Assembly: GCF_001949145.1 (NCBI RefSeq)
Contig: NW_019091361.1
Span: 3,095,564-3,159,563 of the forward strand
Reading direction: 5' to 3'
Length of the DNA stretch: 64,000 nt
Source: Acanthaster planci
Taxonomy: Eukaryota > Echinodermata > Asteroidea > Valvatida > Acanthasteridae
The notes under the pieces were generated by a model that saw only the letters and a list, made by a program, of their open reading frames with translations, was not told the origin of the DNA and made no database searches. The position numbers and the translations under genes are program-made. Positions 36,901-50,694 of this stretch are shown here, piece by piece. Each line of letters opens with the position of its first letter. Positions within the stretch are counted from its first letter, which is position 1.

Positions 36901-38606
36901 ACTCAGGGAAAAAAGCCCCAAATGAACAGTTGTTTTAAAAACAAATTTAAGATGGCGCCCAAAAGGATCATTTTGCAGGGTCGGTAATGCAAATGGTGTG
37001 GCTCGTTGCTGTTAATCAGTTGTTTTTATAAGTACCAACCCGCAGATTTAAAGACGACAAACACTCAGTCTCAATTCACTGTACATGCACATAATGAACC
37101 CCAACGTGCACTGTAGCACCTACCAGCAAAAGTCATGTGCGTCATCTTTTGACCTTTACCCTTTCCAGTGTCATGCAACGCAGATAATTCGAGCACCAAA
37201 TGCTGTCGTAATCCTGTGTGTAGACCAATGTGGATGAAAGGATATTTATTGCATCTTTTCACAAAAGTACATCAGTGCTAGAGATGTAAATTGTAATATT
37301 GAGTCTTGATAGAGAGCGTGCCTTGATAATAGACACAGCGTGTTGCGCAACACACTTGTCTTCGAATTTCACTTGATTTAAAATCGCGAAGGACTCATGA
37401 GGTCAGCTTTGTGGCCAAATTTATCACCCCAAGACTTGATTATCTAATTTAATCAAATGATTTAAATGATTTTGTCTGAACTGTACGATAGCATTTTATT
37501 TATCTCACCAACTGTTGTTACAGTATACGCAACAATAATTATGCAGATTTATTAATACAGTTGTATATCAATTTACATGTTCTTGCATCTTAAAAAGCCG
37601 CAGCCACAGGCGATATAACGAGTTCATGGGCCTATTTCCAAAGAAAGGCTTTCGCCAGTATGCAATCTGTATATTGTTTTCTAGTTGATTTCCGGAGGTT
37701 ATACCCAGTACAATCATGCAGCATCTGTTTTGAGCTTTCACTTTTTAAGTGTAGAAGCGTTTGTCGTTTCACTTCATTTTTGCCGTCGCCTGCCGGATGC
37801 AAAATGCTTCTCACGTACGTTATCAACATTAATTGAAGTGTTACATATCACCTGTTGGAATGTCTGTCGAAAATCAGTTTCCATGGTATCATAGCAAGAC
37901 CTGAAACTCGTGGGTCTACACACCTGCACAGGGCACCAAAATGAAGGTTCATATAATATTTCATAGATATGTAATTTAAAGGTGATCTTTTGGGTGCGAT
38001 AAGTTTGAAGAAAAAATCAGGGCCGAATTATGAGACCATATAGACACAGAATACATGTACACTATACGGCCTATGGAAATCTTTGGGGCCCAACAGAAAA
38101 TTGAGGGTCTCCAAAATGTTCACTGTGCGCCATATAGAGGAACACGTTCCCTGTGAAATTATTGGGGAAAACCTTATTTCTTTTTCACGTCTCTGGCGTT
38201 TAACGGCTTAAACCACATGCACCACCTACCATCAGTTCTTGTTTATGACAGATTCACTTTTCTAAAAGGCAAATCCAAATTTTCTACAACTGTTGCGGAA
38301 ATATGGTGGATACTTTTCCACTTTCACTAGCTGGTGTTGACTTAGCTATACAGTCCTACTTGTTTATACATTTTACGCGAAGGGTTTGCCGTTCCGGATC
38401 ATACAATTTCAACAAGCTTTTTATTTCTAATAGAGCTACCAGTTTTGGTCCTGGTTGTTTTTATAGTTCGGCTTTAATATGAACAACATGAAATTCGCGC
38501 GTGTATTTCGCACTCTGTCTGTAAATATTTTGCTGGTACCAAGAGAGTTACCCTCAGAACCCTTGCGCCTTTTGCTGACTTACACCGAACAAAGTAAATT
38601 GTAAAG

Positions 38607-38770
38607 GCCGGTTCACAAACACATCGATCACAAACGGGAATTTGTGACGTCAGATCAAATCTTTACGCTACGAATTTGCAAAAATCGAACACATTTCAAC
38701 TCGAGCGAGATTTTGCTGCGAATCTTTTGTGATGTCAAATTCGCTTCACTTTTACGTTCGCCTGTACAGT
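38607..38770. mobile_element. MITE-like TIR element, family E copy 2
   Basis: Begins AAGGCCGGTTCACAAACACA, carries AATTTGTGACGTCAGATCAA, and has an inverted partner near its right end (TTTTGTGATGTCAAATTCGC). It lies in intron 1 in the opposite orientation to 30990-31153 and is more diverged at the tips. Confidence 0.6.
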
Positions 38771-41224
38771 GAGTAGAGCACTCTTATTTGGCCCACAGGC
38801 GGCCAAAGTTTGCAGAAAAATCATCATTTAGTTCGTGCTTAGGTTTACCTCAATTTGATTCAAAATGTACTTGAAAGAGGTTTGTATTTTTGTTAAGTAT
38901 CGATATTCAGAAATACGTGTATTATCTGGTTTTTCGCTAGCTGCGTGGGATTTTTAGCACAATTATTTTTATTCGAAGGCCAGCCATAGTTTTAGCACTC
39001 ACATGTAGGAAAACACAACCGAGACGTAAAGAGAACACGCCCTATATTTTCGGCGATTCTGACCGGTATGTACAGAAGATGAAAAAATGGAACGTCAATT
39101 TTCTGGGGACATCTTGTTAGTCCATTCTGTAAGTCGCAGGATCAGCGGCGTAGGCGACTACGTTTTGACTGTGCGCTGTTGAAGCACTTTCCAGTCATCA
39201 GCTCTGGCTCTCCCTTCCCTCCGCTGAGTTGGGAAGCATAACAATCCATGTGAGCAGCACTATTTTGAATGATCAAAGGGGACCTGTGCCGGTCAAACTG
39301 CTGTGCAAGCCTAAATAATGGCCCACACGGTCACTCAGATTAAACTTTTACTGGTCACACGAAAGCAAATTGACGATCTCTGGTATTGCTGCCGAACATT
39401 GGGTTCAAGTTGAAGTGTAGGCCTACGGTGAGCATTGGAGTTCGCGTCTTAAATATTCTTCGGCATTGAATGTTTGCACTCTCTGACGATATCTGCCTTA
39501 AATATTCGTGCCACTTTGTGGCGAGGTGAATAGTTACATCAACCCTGGGATCCGTACTCCAGCGTTGCTGGCGAATTCTGCTTAGGTAAACCTGATTTCA
39601 TTAGCATATGGAACAAGTATAGGCTACACACCGTTCCCCTCTGGTACAAATATTGCTTCTTGAATGAAATAAAACATTTAATTGCTGCAGCAATAGGGGT
39701 AACGCTGCTGACATTTCATACGTAAATGTACATGTATCATACACCATCAGTGTTCGTTGCACCGGTCCACATACAGTGTTAATTGTACACCATTCATGTT
39801 CTCATGCAGCCTGTCCTGCAGATGGATACTTTGCCTGAAAGAAACTGACCAAAACATGTCAAGTGATATCCATCTGAAACATCGCCACACTGTCATTTTC
39901 ATATACACGGTGTGCTGTGAAAACGGAAACGTGGCCCGCAGAAAATATGCCAGATCAATTTTGTTCCTGCCTGCGAACGGGCATGAAAGTGAACCGTCAG
40001 GGTTACGTGACGTCAACCAGGTCCAGCCTTTTTCACCCACGCACTGAGTGCAAACAGGGCGTCTTTGTGTTCTTGGCTGAGCTGCGCTTGTCGCAAAGCA
40101 TTTCAGACACTATCCCCATTCTGTTATGCCTTCTTTGTTCCTTTATTTACTTTGTTATCGCCACTTTTTCTTGTAGCCTGGAAGCGGAATGTCCTCCCAG
40201 TTTGAATTACGGTTCAACTATCATAAAAAAGTTCATGGAAAACTTTTCATATTGTGATCCTAGTCACATCCCTGCTTATTTAGTTGGGCCGTCTACCTCC
40301 GTGTCATGGCGGCGTTGGAAAAAGTGACAGTAACACATACGCCTTATAATGGAAGCCACAGGCTAACGGCTGCAGCTCAGCTACTTCTCATAGATGCGTA
40401 TGCAATAACCTGCCGTAGCCAAGAAAATCGGACACAGAGTCTTATCAGTTCACTGCTTGTGATCACGAATGCACTTCCATAATACGCAATGCGCGTTGGA
40501 TCATTACTTCACCGGAACCGATAAAGCTCTACATTGGAAATGAAGTATGGTGTAGGCCTATGCGATGCACGCTTACCATACGTTATCAGGCTGGGTCACT
40601 GAATTGGTCGCCGACTTGCCATTTGGATGAATAAAACATGTTTCAGTTGAAATCGCGAATAGCGCCAGGCAAAAGACAGGCCATCGCAAACAAGTACACT
40701 TCCGAAACCTGCCGAAAAGACGGATGCACACATTAATGATGCGGAGCAAACTTTTAAATGTCAGAGATGTACTTTAATCCCCTTGTTGACTGTTTTAAGA
40801 GAGAACTGAAATATTCATAAAGGTCAGGCAATTAAAAGAGTTCCGGAGACAATATACATGTAACTCCAATAATGATGGTATTAAGAGAAAGACTCAGCCT
40901 TTAAAGTGGATGTCTGGATGCGTGTCCAGTATAAGGGGGGGGGGCAGTTTCCACTGGCTTGTTACTGTTTGGTTCTTGGAACTGAGAGCTATTTTGATTG
41001 GAAGGCTCTGTGAACATGCTTTACTGACTGATGGGTGTTACAAACCCAAGAAATTGACACTCCAGCGTTCCTTGAATCTGCCTTGATTGAAGGACCTCAT
41101 TTCAGTGACTGACGTTAATTTTGTTTCATCTTTCATGTTTGTCTTGTCGCTGGTCATTGTCAAATCGCTGCCCTGTAATAATAAAAAAAATTACTCACTA
41201 GCCAGGAACATAGGACTTTTTGGA

Positions 41225-41273
41225 CCCTGGGTCACTAGCTTAAAGGGATTTAAAAGACGCTAATGACCCAGGG
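41225..41273. repeat. 15-bp inverted repeat
   Basis: CCCTGGGTCACTAGC and GCTAATGACCCAGGG pair with one mismatch around a 19-base loop within intron 1. Possibly a small MITE end pair. Confidence 0.5.
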
Positions 41274-43401
41274 AGAAGAAGCTGTGTGCAGTTTAGGGAC
41301 CATGATGGTTTTTGTGGAGAAGCATTTTCGCTCGGCCACTGTGTTGAGGGGTCTCTGCACACTGGAGACAATTATGTTTGAGGAAAACGGCAGGCGGAGA
41401 AAACATGATGAATATGGCATGTACGGTCTGGCTGGTGTTTGAAGGCCTCCAGTGTGCAGCGGCTCGGAAAAAGGACGACTGGAAATGAGAAGGAGGCTAG
41501 GAACGCAATGAGCGCAAAGTGTGGTGTGTGGGTGGCGGGGAAGTCAGAAATAAAATCCAGCATTCGCTCAGACAGAAATGGAATTGGGGAAGAAAGTGGT
41601 TTATCAAGAGGTGATGGCGTCCATTATATAAAGGCCGTTCACTGTCCGCTCAACTTGTTCCGTGGAGTGATGAGCGAGCGAGGCATAGTGGTTGGAGTCT
41701 TGGCCAATGGTTTGTCCCTCTTTCCCGACGCACCTTGACACCGTTCAAGCGTGGTCGACAGATAATTATCTCAGAATCCCCGGCGCTGGGCTCGCCATCT
41801 CCGGTGAAATCATTCGTGCCGTATGGAGGGGCCATCCCTGCGCTGGCACGTTGATTCGTGTTGGGCGCACTCTCAGGCACCTGTGGATGGATTGGCACTC
41901 GTCCGCCAAAATGTCACCCGCGAGCACGCCCGATCTGACGAGTCTGTTCCCCTCCTCCGCCGGTTCATTTCGGCCGCTAGCACGTATACTCCCAAAATAA
42001 TCAGAAGTTAAACAAAGGCTGAAGAAGTTTGCACACGGGGCCACGGCATGAGCCAAAATTGTTTTATAATTTTTTTCAATTGTTATATCCGTGTCGCATT
42101 ACCGTGTCTTCCTATCATGCATGTTCCCGTAAAAGCGGCCATTCTTAAGTTATATGATTCAAAAAACTGGAGAGACATTAAACCACGTCCCGTTGTGTAC
42201 CTGCTAATATTTGACCCTGTTATACGTTTACTAAGTAGAAAATGTCCATAAACTGCACAAATTGGAACAATGTACAGACTGTGTCTTCCATTCCACCGTT
42301 GATAATGCTTACATTCTTTTTAAACATCGACATTTTATGGACAAGAGTTGCCTTGTCTTCTTCCTCAGACGAGGATATCATCCACGTAATCGGAGTTTGT
42401 CATTTCATTTCGCAAAGTAATGCAAATGATATACAGGTGGAATTTGGGCGAGACGTCCTTTTTTTTTCCTTCTTGGTTAAGTTTCTTAGTTGCCCCCGTG
42501 CACACCCATGACGCAGTCTGTCAAAATATAATGTATAGAAATAAAAATCACACCGATCTGAGGGTCTGTTTCGGAATACGATGTCGACCGGAAACAAAAT
42601 TGCTCAGTTTGCAACCAAAGTAACTACAGGAACTGCCGAAGTGACACGTTACAGTGTTGGGCAGAAGACCACAATCATATTTAAACTCGTAATTATAAAT
42701 TTATTTATTGATGGTGGCCATGTGAGGAAGATGAGGAAAGTGTCAGTATTGGGAGGAAAACCTGAGATTGATATTCCATTGGAACCCAAGGAATCACATG
42801 GGAACCTAAAACCCAGTCAACATGTCAGCTACGACGAAATTTGAAACCGGGTTGCAGGTGGAAGCCCGGCCGGGCGTCACATAAAAAAAGTCTGGACTCG
42901 CGATGGCCTTTATGAGCCAACGTAGGTCATTGAAGCCCAGGGTGTGGCCATCTTAGTTCTAACCGTGCCGAATACATATGTAATACATGTCCTACGGCTT
43001 CCTCGCCGTTGTTTACCAAATCGTTTGTGCATCGCACACAGGCCAACAATCACCTTCTGTACGCGCCATATCTTGCTTCAAATATATTTTTGGCTTCAGT
43101 GGCGTACAAAGTTTGATGAGTTCGTCAGTGTGGTAATTTTGTTTTGCAATTGCAAACATTCTCTTGCGTCTGTTTAGTCCGCAGTAATGACCCTCCGGAC
43201 TACCATATGAATAGGCCGCCCAATTATCGATTCTTTGGCGTCCGGATTTAGAGACCAGATGGTTTGTTAGTGCGCTTTGTTTGAGGGTTGAATTGACCAT
43301 TGTGAAAATCGTCCTTCGCTCTATGCCCAAGGCACAAATGCCATTCATCGAAATATTTTGGGGCCAGAGATTTCTTCTTAGTGGACGTGTATACACGCTG
43401 T

Positions 43402-43437
43402 CAACCAACCAATCAACCAACCAACCAACCAACCAAA
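43402..43437. repeat. (CCAA)n microsatellite
   Basis: About nine CAAC/CCAA tetranucleotide units with one interruption (AATCAACC). Confidence 0.9.
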
Positions 43438-46211
43438 CACTGCTTGTGAAATCATCCCGGATGGAAATTATGCGCCAATTGGCGTATTTGATTCTGAAAC
43501 TTGCGCATCATCAGTGTTACACGGTCGCTCACATAATTATATTCTTCTCATTGAAACAGTACAATAGGCGCACGCCTAAACAGGTTTTATCATAGAGAAA
43601 ACATCTCGTTGCCATGTGTTTCCGTGGTAACAGCGAGCTATACCGGAAGTCATTCAAACACAACCATGGAATCGCCATGGAAACTGTCACCCCCATTAAG
43701 CACAAAAGAAGTCGTTTAAAAAAATGTGCATTTTTGTCGGTCTTATTTAACCCTAGGATTTAGGAGACAGACCTTTGAAGAAAACAGAAGATTTTCTCTT
43801 CTTCTGTGGTCAGTCTTTTGTTCAGGTCTGCCTTCTGTGGCATGTGCCCGTGCTTTGTCTACGGGATGTTTTATAGGAACAATTGGCAACACAGTGCCTT
43901 CTCCGTTATGGACAAGTTAAACACCCCTGCCTGTTCCTGCCAATACGTTATTGAGGAGATATTAAATGGGCAAGCTCAATTTCACGCTGTCGGGTTGTAG
44001 GGGAGGCTGGACTGGCAAGCTTCGGCCCTCAGTTGGTTTTTGGCATTCCAAAAGTAGCCCGCAGTCACTTTCGTTACGATGGCGATTACCTGGTCAAACA
44101 AAATGAGTTTCAAGTTGCTGGGACTTCTGTTGAGTTACGCTTCGAGCGGGGCTTGCCCTGTGGAGGTGGTGAGGAGCATCTTCATTATTTCACCAACAGA
44201 AAACCATGCATATTGATGCCTTTAGGCTTCAGTCAAGCCACAGCTCGATGATTAGAGTGAATGGCACTGTAAGTGAAAAGTCATACTAGGTGCAGCGACT
44301 TCTTTCTCGTCAAAAAAGGTAAAAAGTTGCCACGAGGTGTCTGGTGAAGTTTGGCCATGATGTCGTCGGTTGAGTCCATAAACGCACGCATCGTTAGGTC
44401 GGACTGCAAGTCTGTTTATTCTGCAGCCTGTGCCTTCTCCCTTTGCTGTACATCCTTCCCAGCTAGAAGCTGTATCCACCTGCCTTTATACCACTCTCCC
44501 CCTCTTGATCCTTGAGGAAATTTATGCCCGGGTGATTTGAACTGCTGAGTAAATATCCCTCCTCGCAGAAATTAGCGGTAAGCCGCGGTCGGCATACAGC
44601 TCAGGCTGCTCACTCGGTAGGCGCGAGAGGGTGTAAAGCTTTTCTTTTTTTTTTTTCCTCGGCTGTTAAGTTGGCTGCCGCGGGTGTTTGTTCCGTTGTC
44701 CGGATAAGGCAGACTGACATCTGAATAGACACAGAGTCAGGCTAAAACTGTTGTAACATCCCAGCTTGTATGTTTCAATACACCGAATTCCCTGTACCAA
44801 TCATGCGATCTTTGTACGGACCAGAGAAGAACATAATTACACATACAGTGTCTTAACCTTTTTTAAGGACTAAGTCAGATCCACAAAAGGTCCCCGCCGG
44901 AGAAAATGTATAAACATGTTCTTAACGTAGGCCATTTGGGGTTAAGATTATATGTGACAAGATGAACTTTCAGAAACTTTTAGAGGAACCAACTACAAAA
45001 CTTCAACTGAAAAGGTTTTCCCATTGCAAAAAATACTACACACGATGTAAACATGGGTGCATCTAGCCGCATTTGTTACGTTATCCCTCAACCACGGGGA
45101 CTTCAACAGTCCCAATTTTTTTAACAGACTATCAGAGAAGAACAATCATAATTTTGAAATTCAAACTTTCTGTTGATTAGTTGCAAGTCGCAACTACATT
45201 AAAAGAGACTGAAACGACAAGGACTGGGTTTTAAAGTGGGAGAAAGTATGGTTCAAGGATGTCAGGTTTGTTTACAAACGGTGGGGCTGTCACTAATATT
45301 TGTCGTTATTTTTGGTGGTAAAACACTTAGGTTGGTGACGGCTCGCCAGCTGAGTTTACGGTGTCAATATTGCCCCCGAAATCAATCTACGACGCTTATC
45401 TTCTCAAAACACTGCCGTCGGTAGCCGTACAATAAATCCTCCACCTCCTGGCACGTCGAAGAAGACAAGCTGTCACTAAACTGCAACAGAAATTTGAAAT
45501 ATTTACGGCCCTGTTGGTTGCGTGTCGCAATCGTGAATTCATCAGAATCTTCCCCTGACCCTATCTGTTCCACAAGGAGTAGTGCACTCGAGACTCCGGA
45601 GATTGGCAGCTGGGCGCATCCCCCCCCCCCATTTAAAGGAGCGCAACCAACACACGTGGAATGTTGATGATTATCAATTGTGGAGGAAACTTACATTTGT
45701 CCCTGGCAGAATTTCTCGTGGTTACTTATTTTTCGCTGGTATGCCAACGAAGCGGGATCATGACGTACTGTTTTCTTTTTCTCTAGGCCATTCCCGGCAA
45801 AGCAATGCATGGCTCCGCCGTTCAGTCTGTTTCTCCTTTTATCAAAAAGTTCAGATTTTCTTTGCACGGAATCGGAACCTTGCCCTGAGACTTGAATCCA
45901 AATGCAGGATGTATGTCCTAGTAAATACACAGAATAATACACATCTACATGTAAAATTCACGTAAATGAGATACTTATACCAAAGATCCCTTGAAATGTG
46001 AAGGAAATTTCAATGTAGTAATACTCTTGTTCATGAATATGCATGCATTTGCTATGCGATCAATTTCATCTAATGACCTCCCGCGAGCGTGCTCAATATC
46101 GACTTTCTGTTTCCCATTGCTAAGTGTAATTTGTGAACTTGTTATATTTCTGTTATTGGATCTGTAAACATAACCATAATCCAATGGGCTTTTTTTGTTC
46201 ACTTGCTGCAG

Positions 46212-46307
46212 GAATCTGTATATTCCTACATACTGAAAGCCTTCATCAGTTTCTCTACGATTGTTCTGCTCGTCCTAATTGTATTATACCACGCCAGAGA
46301 GATACAG
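46212..46307 (+). CDS. KCNN: SK-type (KCNN) channel, exon 2: S1-S2 linker and S2
   Basis: A 96-nt, 32-codon exon. It begins ESVYSYILKAFIS, continues through the hydrophobic S2 helix (FSTIVLLVLIVL) and ends YHAREIQ, the SK-family signature just after S2. Upstream is a pyrimidine-rich tract and TTGCTGCAG; downstream is CAG|GTGAGT, a consensus donor. Phase is 0 at both ends, so joining to exon 1 gives ...FYSK-ESVY..., matching vertebrate KCNN proteins without gap or insertion. Residues are 282-313 of the predicted protein. The next family block (about LFMVDNGADDW, then S3) was searched for by eye in the remaining sequence and not found. The sequence is too short to separate SK1-3 from an ancestral single gene, and IK (KCNN4) is a less likely alternative. 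Confidence 0.93.
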
Positions 46308-49300
46308 GTGAGTCATCAACATTTAATGTTGTTATCATCGAACAGGTTTCCGAAAAAGGGCCCCCGTTGGATTTTCCTTTTCCAGGAATAATTCCAAGTG
46401 CGCTGTTATGAAGGCGTCAGGTGACGGGCCATTTTAACGTTGTCCCATGAGCGATGATGCCTTTTAATCAGAATTTCAAGAATATGCTTTTGGCACGACA
46501 CTCCAAGTATGAAGTATTAAGATAAAGTGCCAAATTTAAGTCGGGTGCATGCCTAGCGACAATGGTTCCAAACTGTTAACGCATCTTAGTCTTAGTGTGT
46601 AGTGTAGATCAAAAAGCTAGTTATGTTCTGTTTCAAGAAATACACAACTCTCCGGTAATGTGTTACAGGGGATAATCCGCGATATTTATTTCGTTTTTCA
46701 AGAGAGCATGAAATACGGGTCGGTTGTTGAATGTCTAACACGGAAAAAAAATCATGTGATATTGGCACTGAGACCATATAATGAAAACTATATTCAGAAA
46801 TTTTGCAGACCATGACGAAATCATAAAATTTAGTGTAGTGAAACATACTGGAATATGCAGCGCAAAAATACTTTAATTACAGGAAGTTAGCAGCATTATG
46901 AGAACAGCCAAAGTCATTTCATTGGGTTTTTGTACTCATTTACGCTGCTTATAATGCTTACAGCGTTTTTTGTTTGTGATATGTAACCCACCCCAGCTTT
47001 TTCGATATGTTGTTCGTCGCTGGACTATTTTGGAGGGGAGAGAAAGTACCGTCTATATATATATCACTTCATTTTATTGAAAAAAAAATGCTATGCCTTT
47101 TTCATCAATACGATAGACAGTATCGGCTGCGTCGCCTTGATGGGTGTCTTGCAAACACGTGGAAGTAATAAGTGGTCATTAAGGTGTTGGGTTGCAGCTT
47201 GTGTGAGAATGTGGCGGGGCTTTCCATCGATTCAAACGGGAAAATGCGTCACGTGAGAAAGGCGTTGTTGAGACACCACGCCGTGCCGGATGACTAACAC
47301 CTCCTCCAGCTGCTGTTGCATGTGGCTTGAGTGCGGACAAACTTCCGTAAACATTTATCGCCCGAGTAATGTGACATGAAACGTTTCTTTCGCGCAAGAT
47401 AAAAAATTAGACAACGAAAACAATGGGCAAGGCTCTCTCAGGTGAGTAGATGTCTTTGCTGTGCAATCAATGACTATTGTTTTTAGTTGTGAAAATAAGT
47501 TTTTGATTTGCTTTTGAACACGCTTGATGTACAACTTATACATGTATTGTCAATGGGGAACAGCTATAGACATAGTTGATAAAAAGTATATAAGCTAATC
47601 ACTGAATATCTTTAGGCACAAGTTTCCCACATGCTAAAAAGTCTATATTAAAAAAACAAATACACATTTTATGTTCTCCTTCTCAAGGCTTTCATAACTT
47701 CCAACTTGAATAGTGTGCAGTTTATTCTTAATGTAGCAAATTAATTTCACTTTCGCCATTTTTATCAGGTCGCCCTGTTGTTTATTTTTTTCAGTCCCTC
47801 TCCTTTACTTGTACCTGGCAGCGCGCCATTTCCAAGTCAGTATTACCGATGAAGAAGTTGAACCGGAGTTGAAGTTTTTTTATTCTGCCCAGGGCGCTTG
47901 GGAGGCGCACGGCGACAAGGCCTGCTCTGATCACGCCGAGCCGACGGGACTCGAGAGCTTCTTGTGGGCTGTCACAGGGTGTTATGGGGAACTGAAGTGG
48001 CATTGCTCGCGTCTCAGTCCCGGCCGGTTAATAATGGACGTTATTAATATTTTGGTAAAGCCGCTCAGAGTATGATCTGATCAGCGGTGGAGCCATGCAC
48101 CTGACCTTCTCCTGAACTGCTGATTATTATCATTTTCCGGGGAAAAAATGTCCAAGTTTTGAGAGGGAGAATGGAATGCCTTCCCGGTAACCAATCAAGA
48201 CTTTTTGAAAGGGCATTCCTTGGTGTTCATTACATACTGAATGCCCATGAAAATCAAAGTCTTCACTCTCGAGTCAGCGCATTAACCACCTGTATCAAAT
48301 TTCTGCGCAAGGGCCGAAATTGTATTTTGTTCACGACAGATCTGGTATTGGTTGGCCGCCGGATTCTTGCGTTAATTTCCCAAATTCATTAAAGAGTCTG
48401 CTAATAGGAATCGTTTACACCTTTAGTAGCCTATCCTTGTAGTTTTCATTGCCTGCAACGTCCAAGCGGTATCATTGACTTTTCTAAAGATATGTCGAGG
48501 AAGATCGTTAATGTCACTCATGCAAAAGACATTGATTTCAGAACTCACCCCCCCCCTATTGTTGAGTCTGTTCTTAAAGCCGGTGGAAATGTCAGTCCGC
48601 GCTGATGTACCTCGTATACCCGTAAGACACAAGTTGACACTGGGTGTCTGATTCTCATATCTCTCGCGTGTGTTCTCTCGCGAAGCGCTCAAGACGAGGG
48701 GAAGATTGCCCCGCGCCCTTCTCTCCGCGAAAAAACAAAACCTAAGTTGCTTGCAGAAGAAACACTGGCTACTCGTCAGAGCCATTTAACGAACTTGTTG
48801 AGAAACAAAGCAGATAGTGGGCAATTTGCCCCAATGTTATCACCTATAATAAGAGAGGCCATTAAATGGGACCATTAACCAACAAGTGAACCGCGGAATT
48901 TGTCAGTGGCGCGGCATCAGCGTATTCCCCGCGAGGAAGGGGATACCGCGTATATGTACTGATATACTGGAGTTGAAATATTCACGAGATACCCCTATTA
49001 TTCTGTATACTAGTCTGTCGAATACCCCTGGGCTATTCCGCATATGACCGATGTTTATTTTCGGCAGCATATTCGCTGACAAGGTGCCAAGATCAATTAG
49101 TTTTGAATATGGTATTTACGCGGATGTATCCAAGGACGGGTACGTTGAATATCATTGCTACTGTTGTGCTTCCTTGTTGATTTTTCTTTTCTTTAGACGA
49201 GGTTACTTTTGTATTATTGCGCAGTGCGAGTTGTACTTGGTAGCATGACGTGTGTGCAGTGATCGATGATACAAAACTCGTTAAAGTATACTCCAGCGAT

Positions 49301-50694
49301 ATGGGTCATCCTAATATACGGGTACTGAATTATGCATAGACCTACTGTACATGATAGCTGTGTGATGGTTCAATCTATAAAACATTAGTTTGGTGTCATC
49401 AGACTTTTAACAAGCTATTGTCCCTGTCGTCGTTGTCGTGCTGCCCGTCTATTTCTTTTCCTGGCAGTGGCAAAATTCTAACAGTGCCTCTTTTTACCTC
49501 TGGAGTATTTGATCTGGCGTCTGGTAATTCAAAAACTGAATTTTGATCACCCGAGAAAACAATGAAAGAAGAATCGTCTATATAATAGTTAAAAAGAAAG
49601 CGTTTTGTTTTAGCCTTGTCAGAATTATTTCGAATTGGTAATGTCAATTGCCAATTGTCTGTTATATATTGGTTGCATTTTGTATACATCCGCAGGGCTA
49701 ATGGGGGCATACCAGACTTGCCTATTTTATTCTTTTCATCCATCCCCATCGTTTGCAAGTTTGCAAAGGCTGGGGGGGGGCACATCATAACGGTCTCTTT
49801 GCGTAGAAACTAACAGTGCTTAATTACGAACGGCTATAGCCGTTGACTGACAGGATGAAGGCGCTAACTATACATGGCTGTTTTCGCTTAAATTTTAATA
49901 TGACAATTAGCACAGGGAGGCGAGCCGTTCATGCATTATTTAGTGCGCCCATCCCTGCCCGTCAGCCTAGGCATCGGACCAGCCCCGCGCTGAGGTTGTT
50001 GCGTTGTACATGTTATTGCTGGGCATGCTATTATAATACAATCAGCAAATGTACGACTGTTGCATGTACCAATTTACGGGTTTGATGCAAGCTCTGTTTG
50101 GCCGTGCTAATTTATGTACGACATTTAGAGGTACGAGTTGTTACTAGTTGCCAATTAACGACAAATGGCCAAATTTGACGACCATTGACCCATTTAACCC
50201 TTTTTATATTGTTTTAATATCCCCCAAGAAAAAATAAAGTAAATCAAAGTAAATAAATATTTCAAAGAAAAGGTTTGAAAAAGAAGTCTCCAAATATGAA
50301 GATTTCAAAATATTTTCAAAGCAGTATATTTAAAAGAGATACCCCTTTAAAAATGAGAATATGGTTTATTACCGGCCCGGAACCGCGTCCAGTTAAAATG
50401 AAAGAGAACGTTATCAGTGAAATGAAACACAAGTTTCCGTCCTTTTCATGGTTTGTTTATACCATTTTACCACCTGTTCTGGAAGCCACACTGAACGCCC
50501 ACACAAAATCCCATTTGCGCTACTTAAATGATTTTCAGAAATCTATACAGCATCTTATTTTTGCCAGCGCGTGTGGAAGATGTCTGTTTTGCACTACCAA
50601 CTTATGTCATCCCTCAACCGCTGCTGTGGTTCCCCGACAGGTTGTAATGACTTCCTGTGGGGTTTTGAAGGGTTGATGGGTTCAAGGTGAAACT

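Larger units (their letters stand above)
33975..46211 (+). other. Intron 1 of the SK channel gene (12.2 kb)
   Basis: GTAATG donor at 33975 and CTGCAG acceptor ending at 46211. It interrupts the S1-S2 region in phase 0. No convincing coding exon was found inside. Open frames on both strands are short and resemble nothing recognised. Contents that can be supported are a MITE-like element at 38607-38770, a hairpin at 41225-41273, a CCAA microsatellite at 43402-43437 and scattered homopolymer runs. Confidence 0.88.

Noticed and set aside
49399-49788. 129-codon minus-strand frame in intron 2
   Set aside because: Composition is protein-like but no motif, partner exon or repeat family is recognisable; a frame of this length is expected by chance in 64 kb.
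50275-50676. 133-codon plus-strand frame next to the family F element
   Set aside because: Lysine-rich start reflects A-rich DNA; no recognisable domain or splice context.
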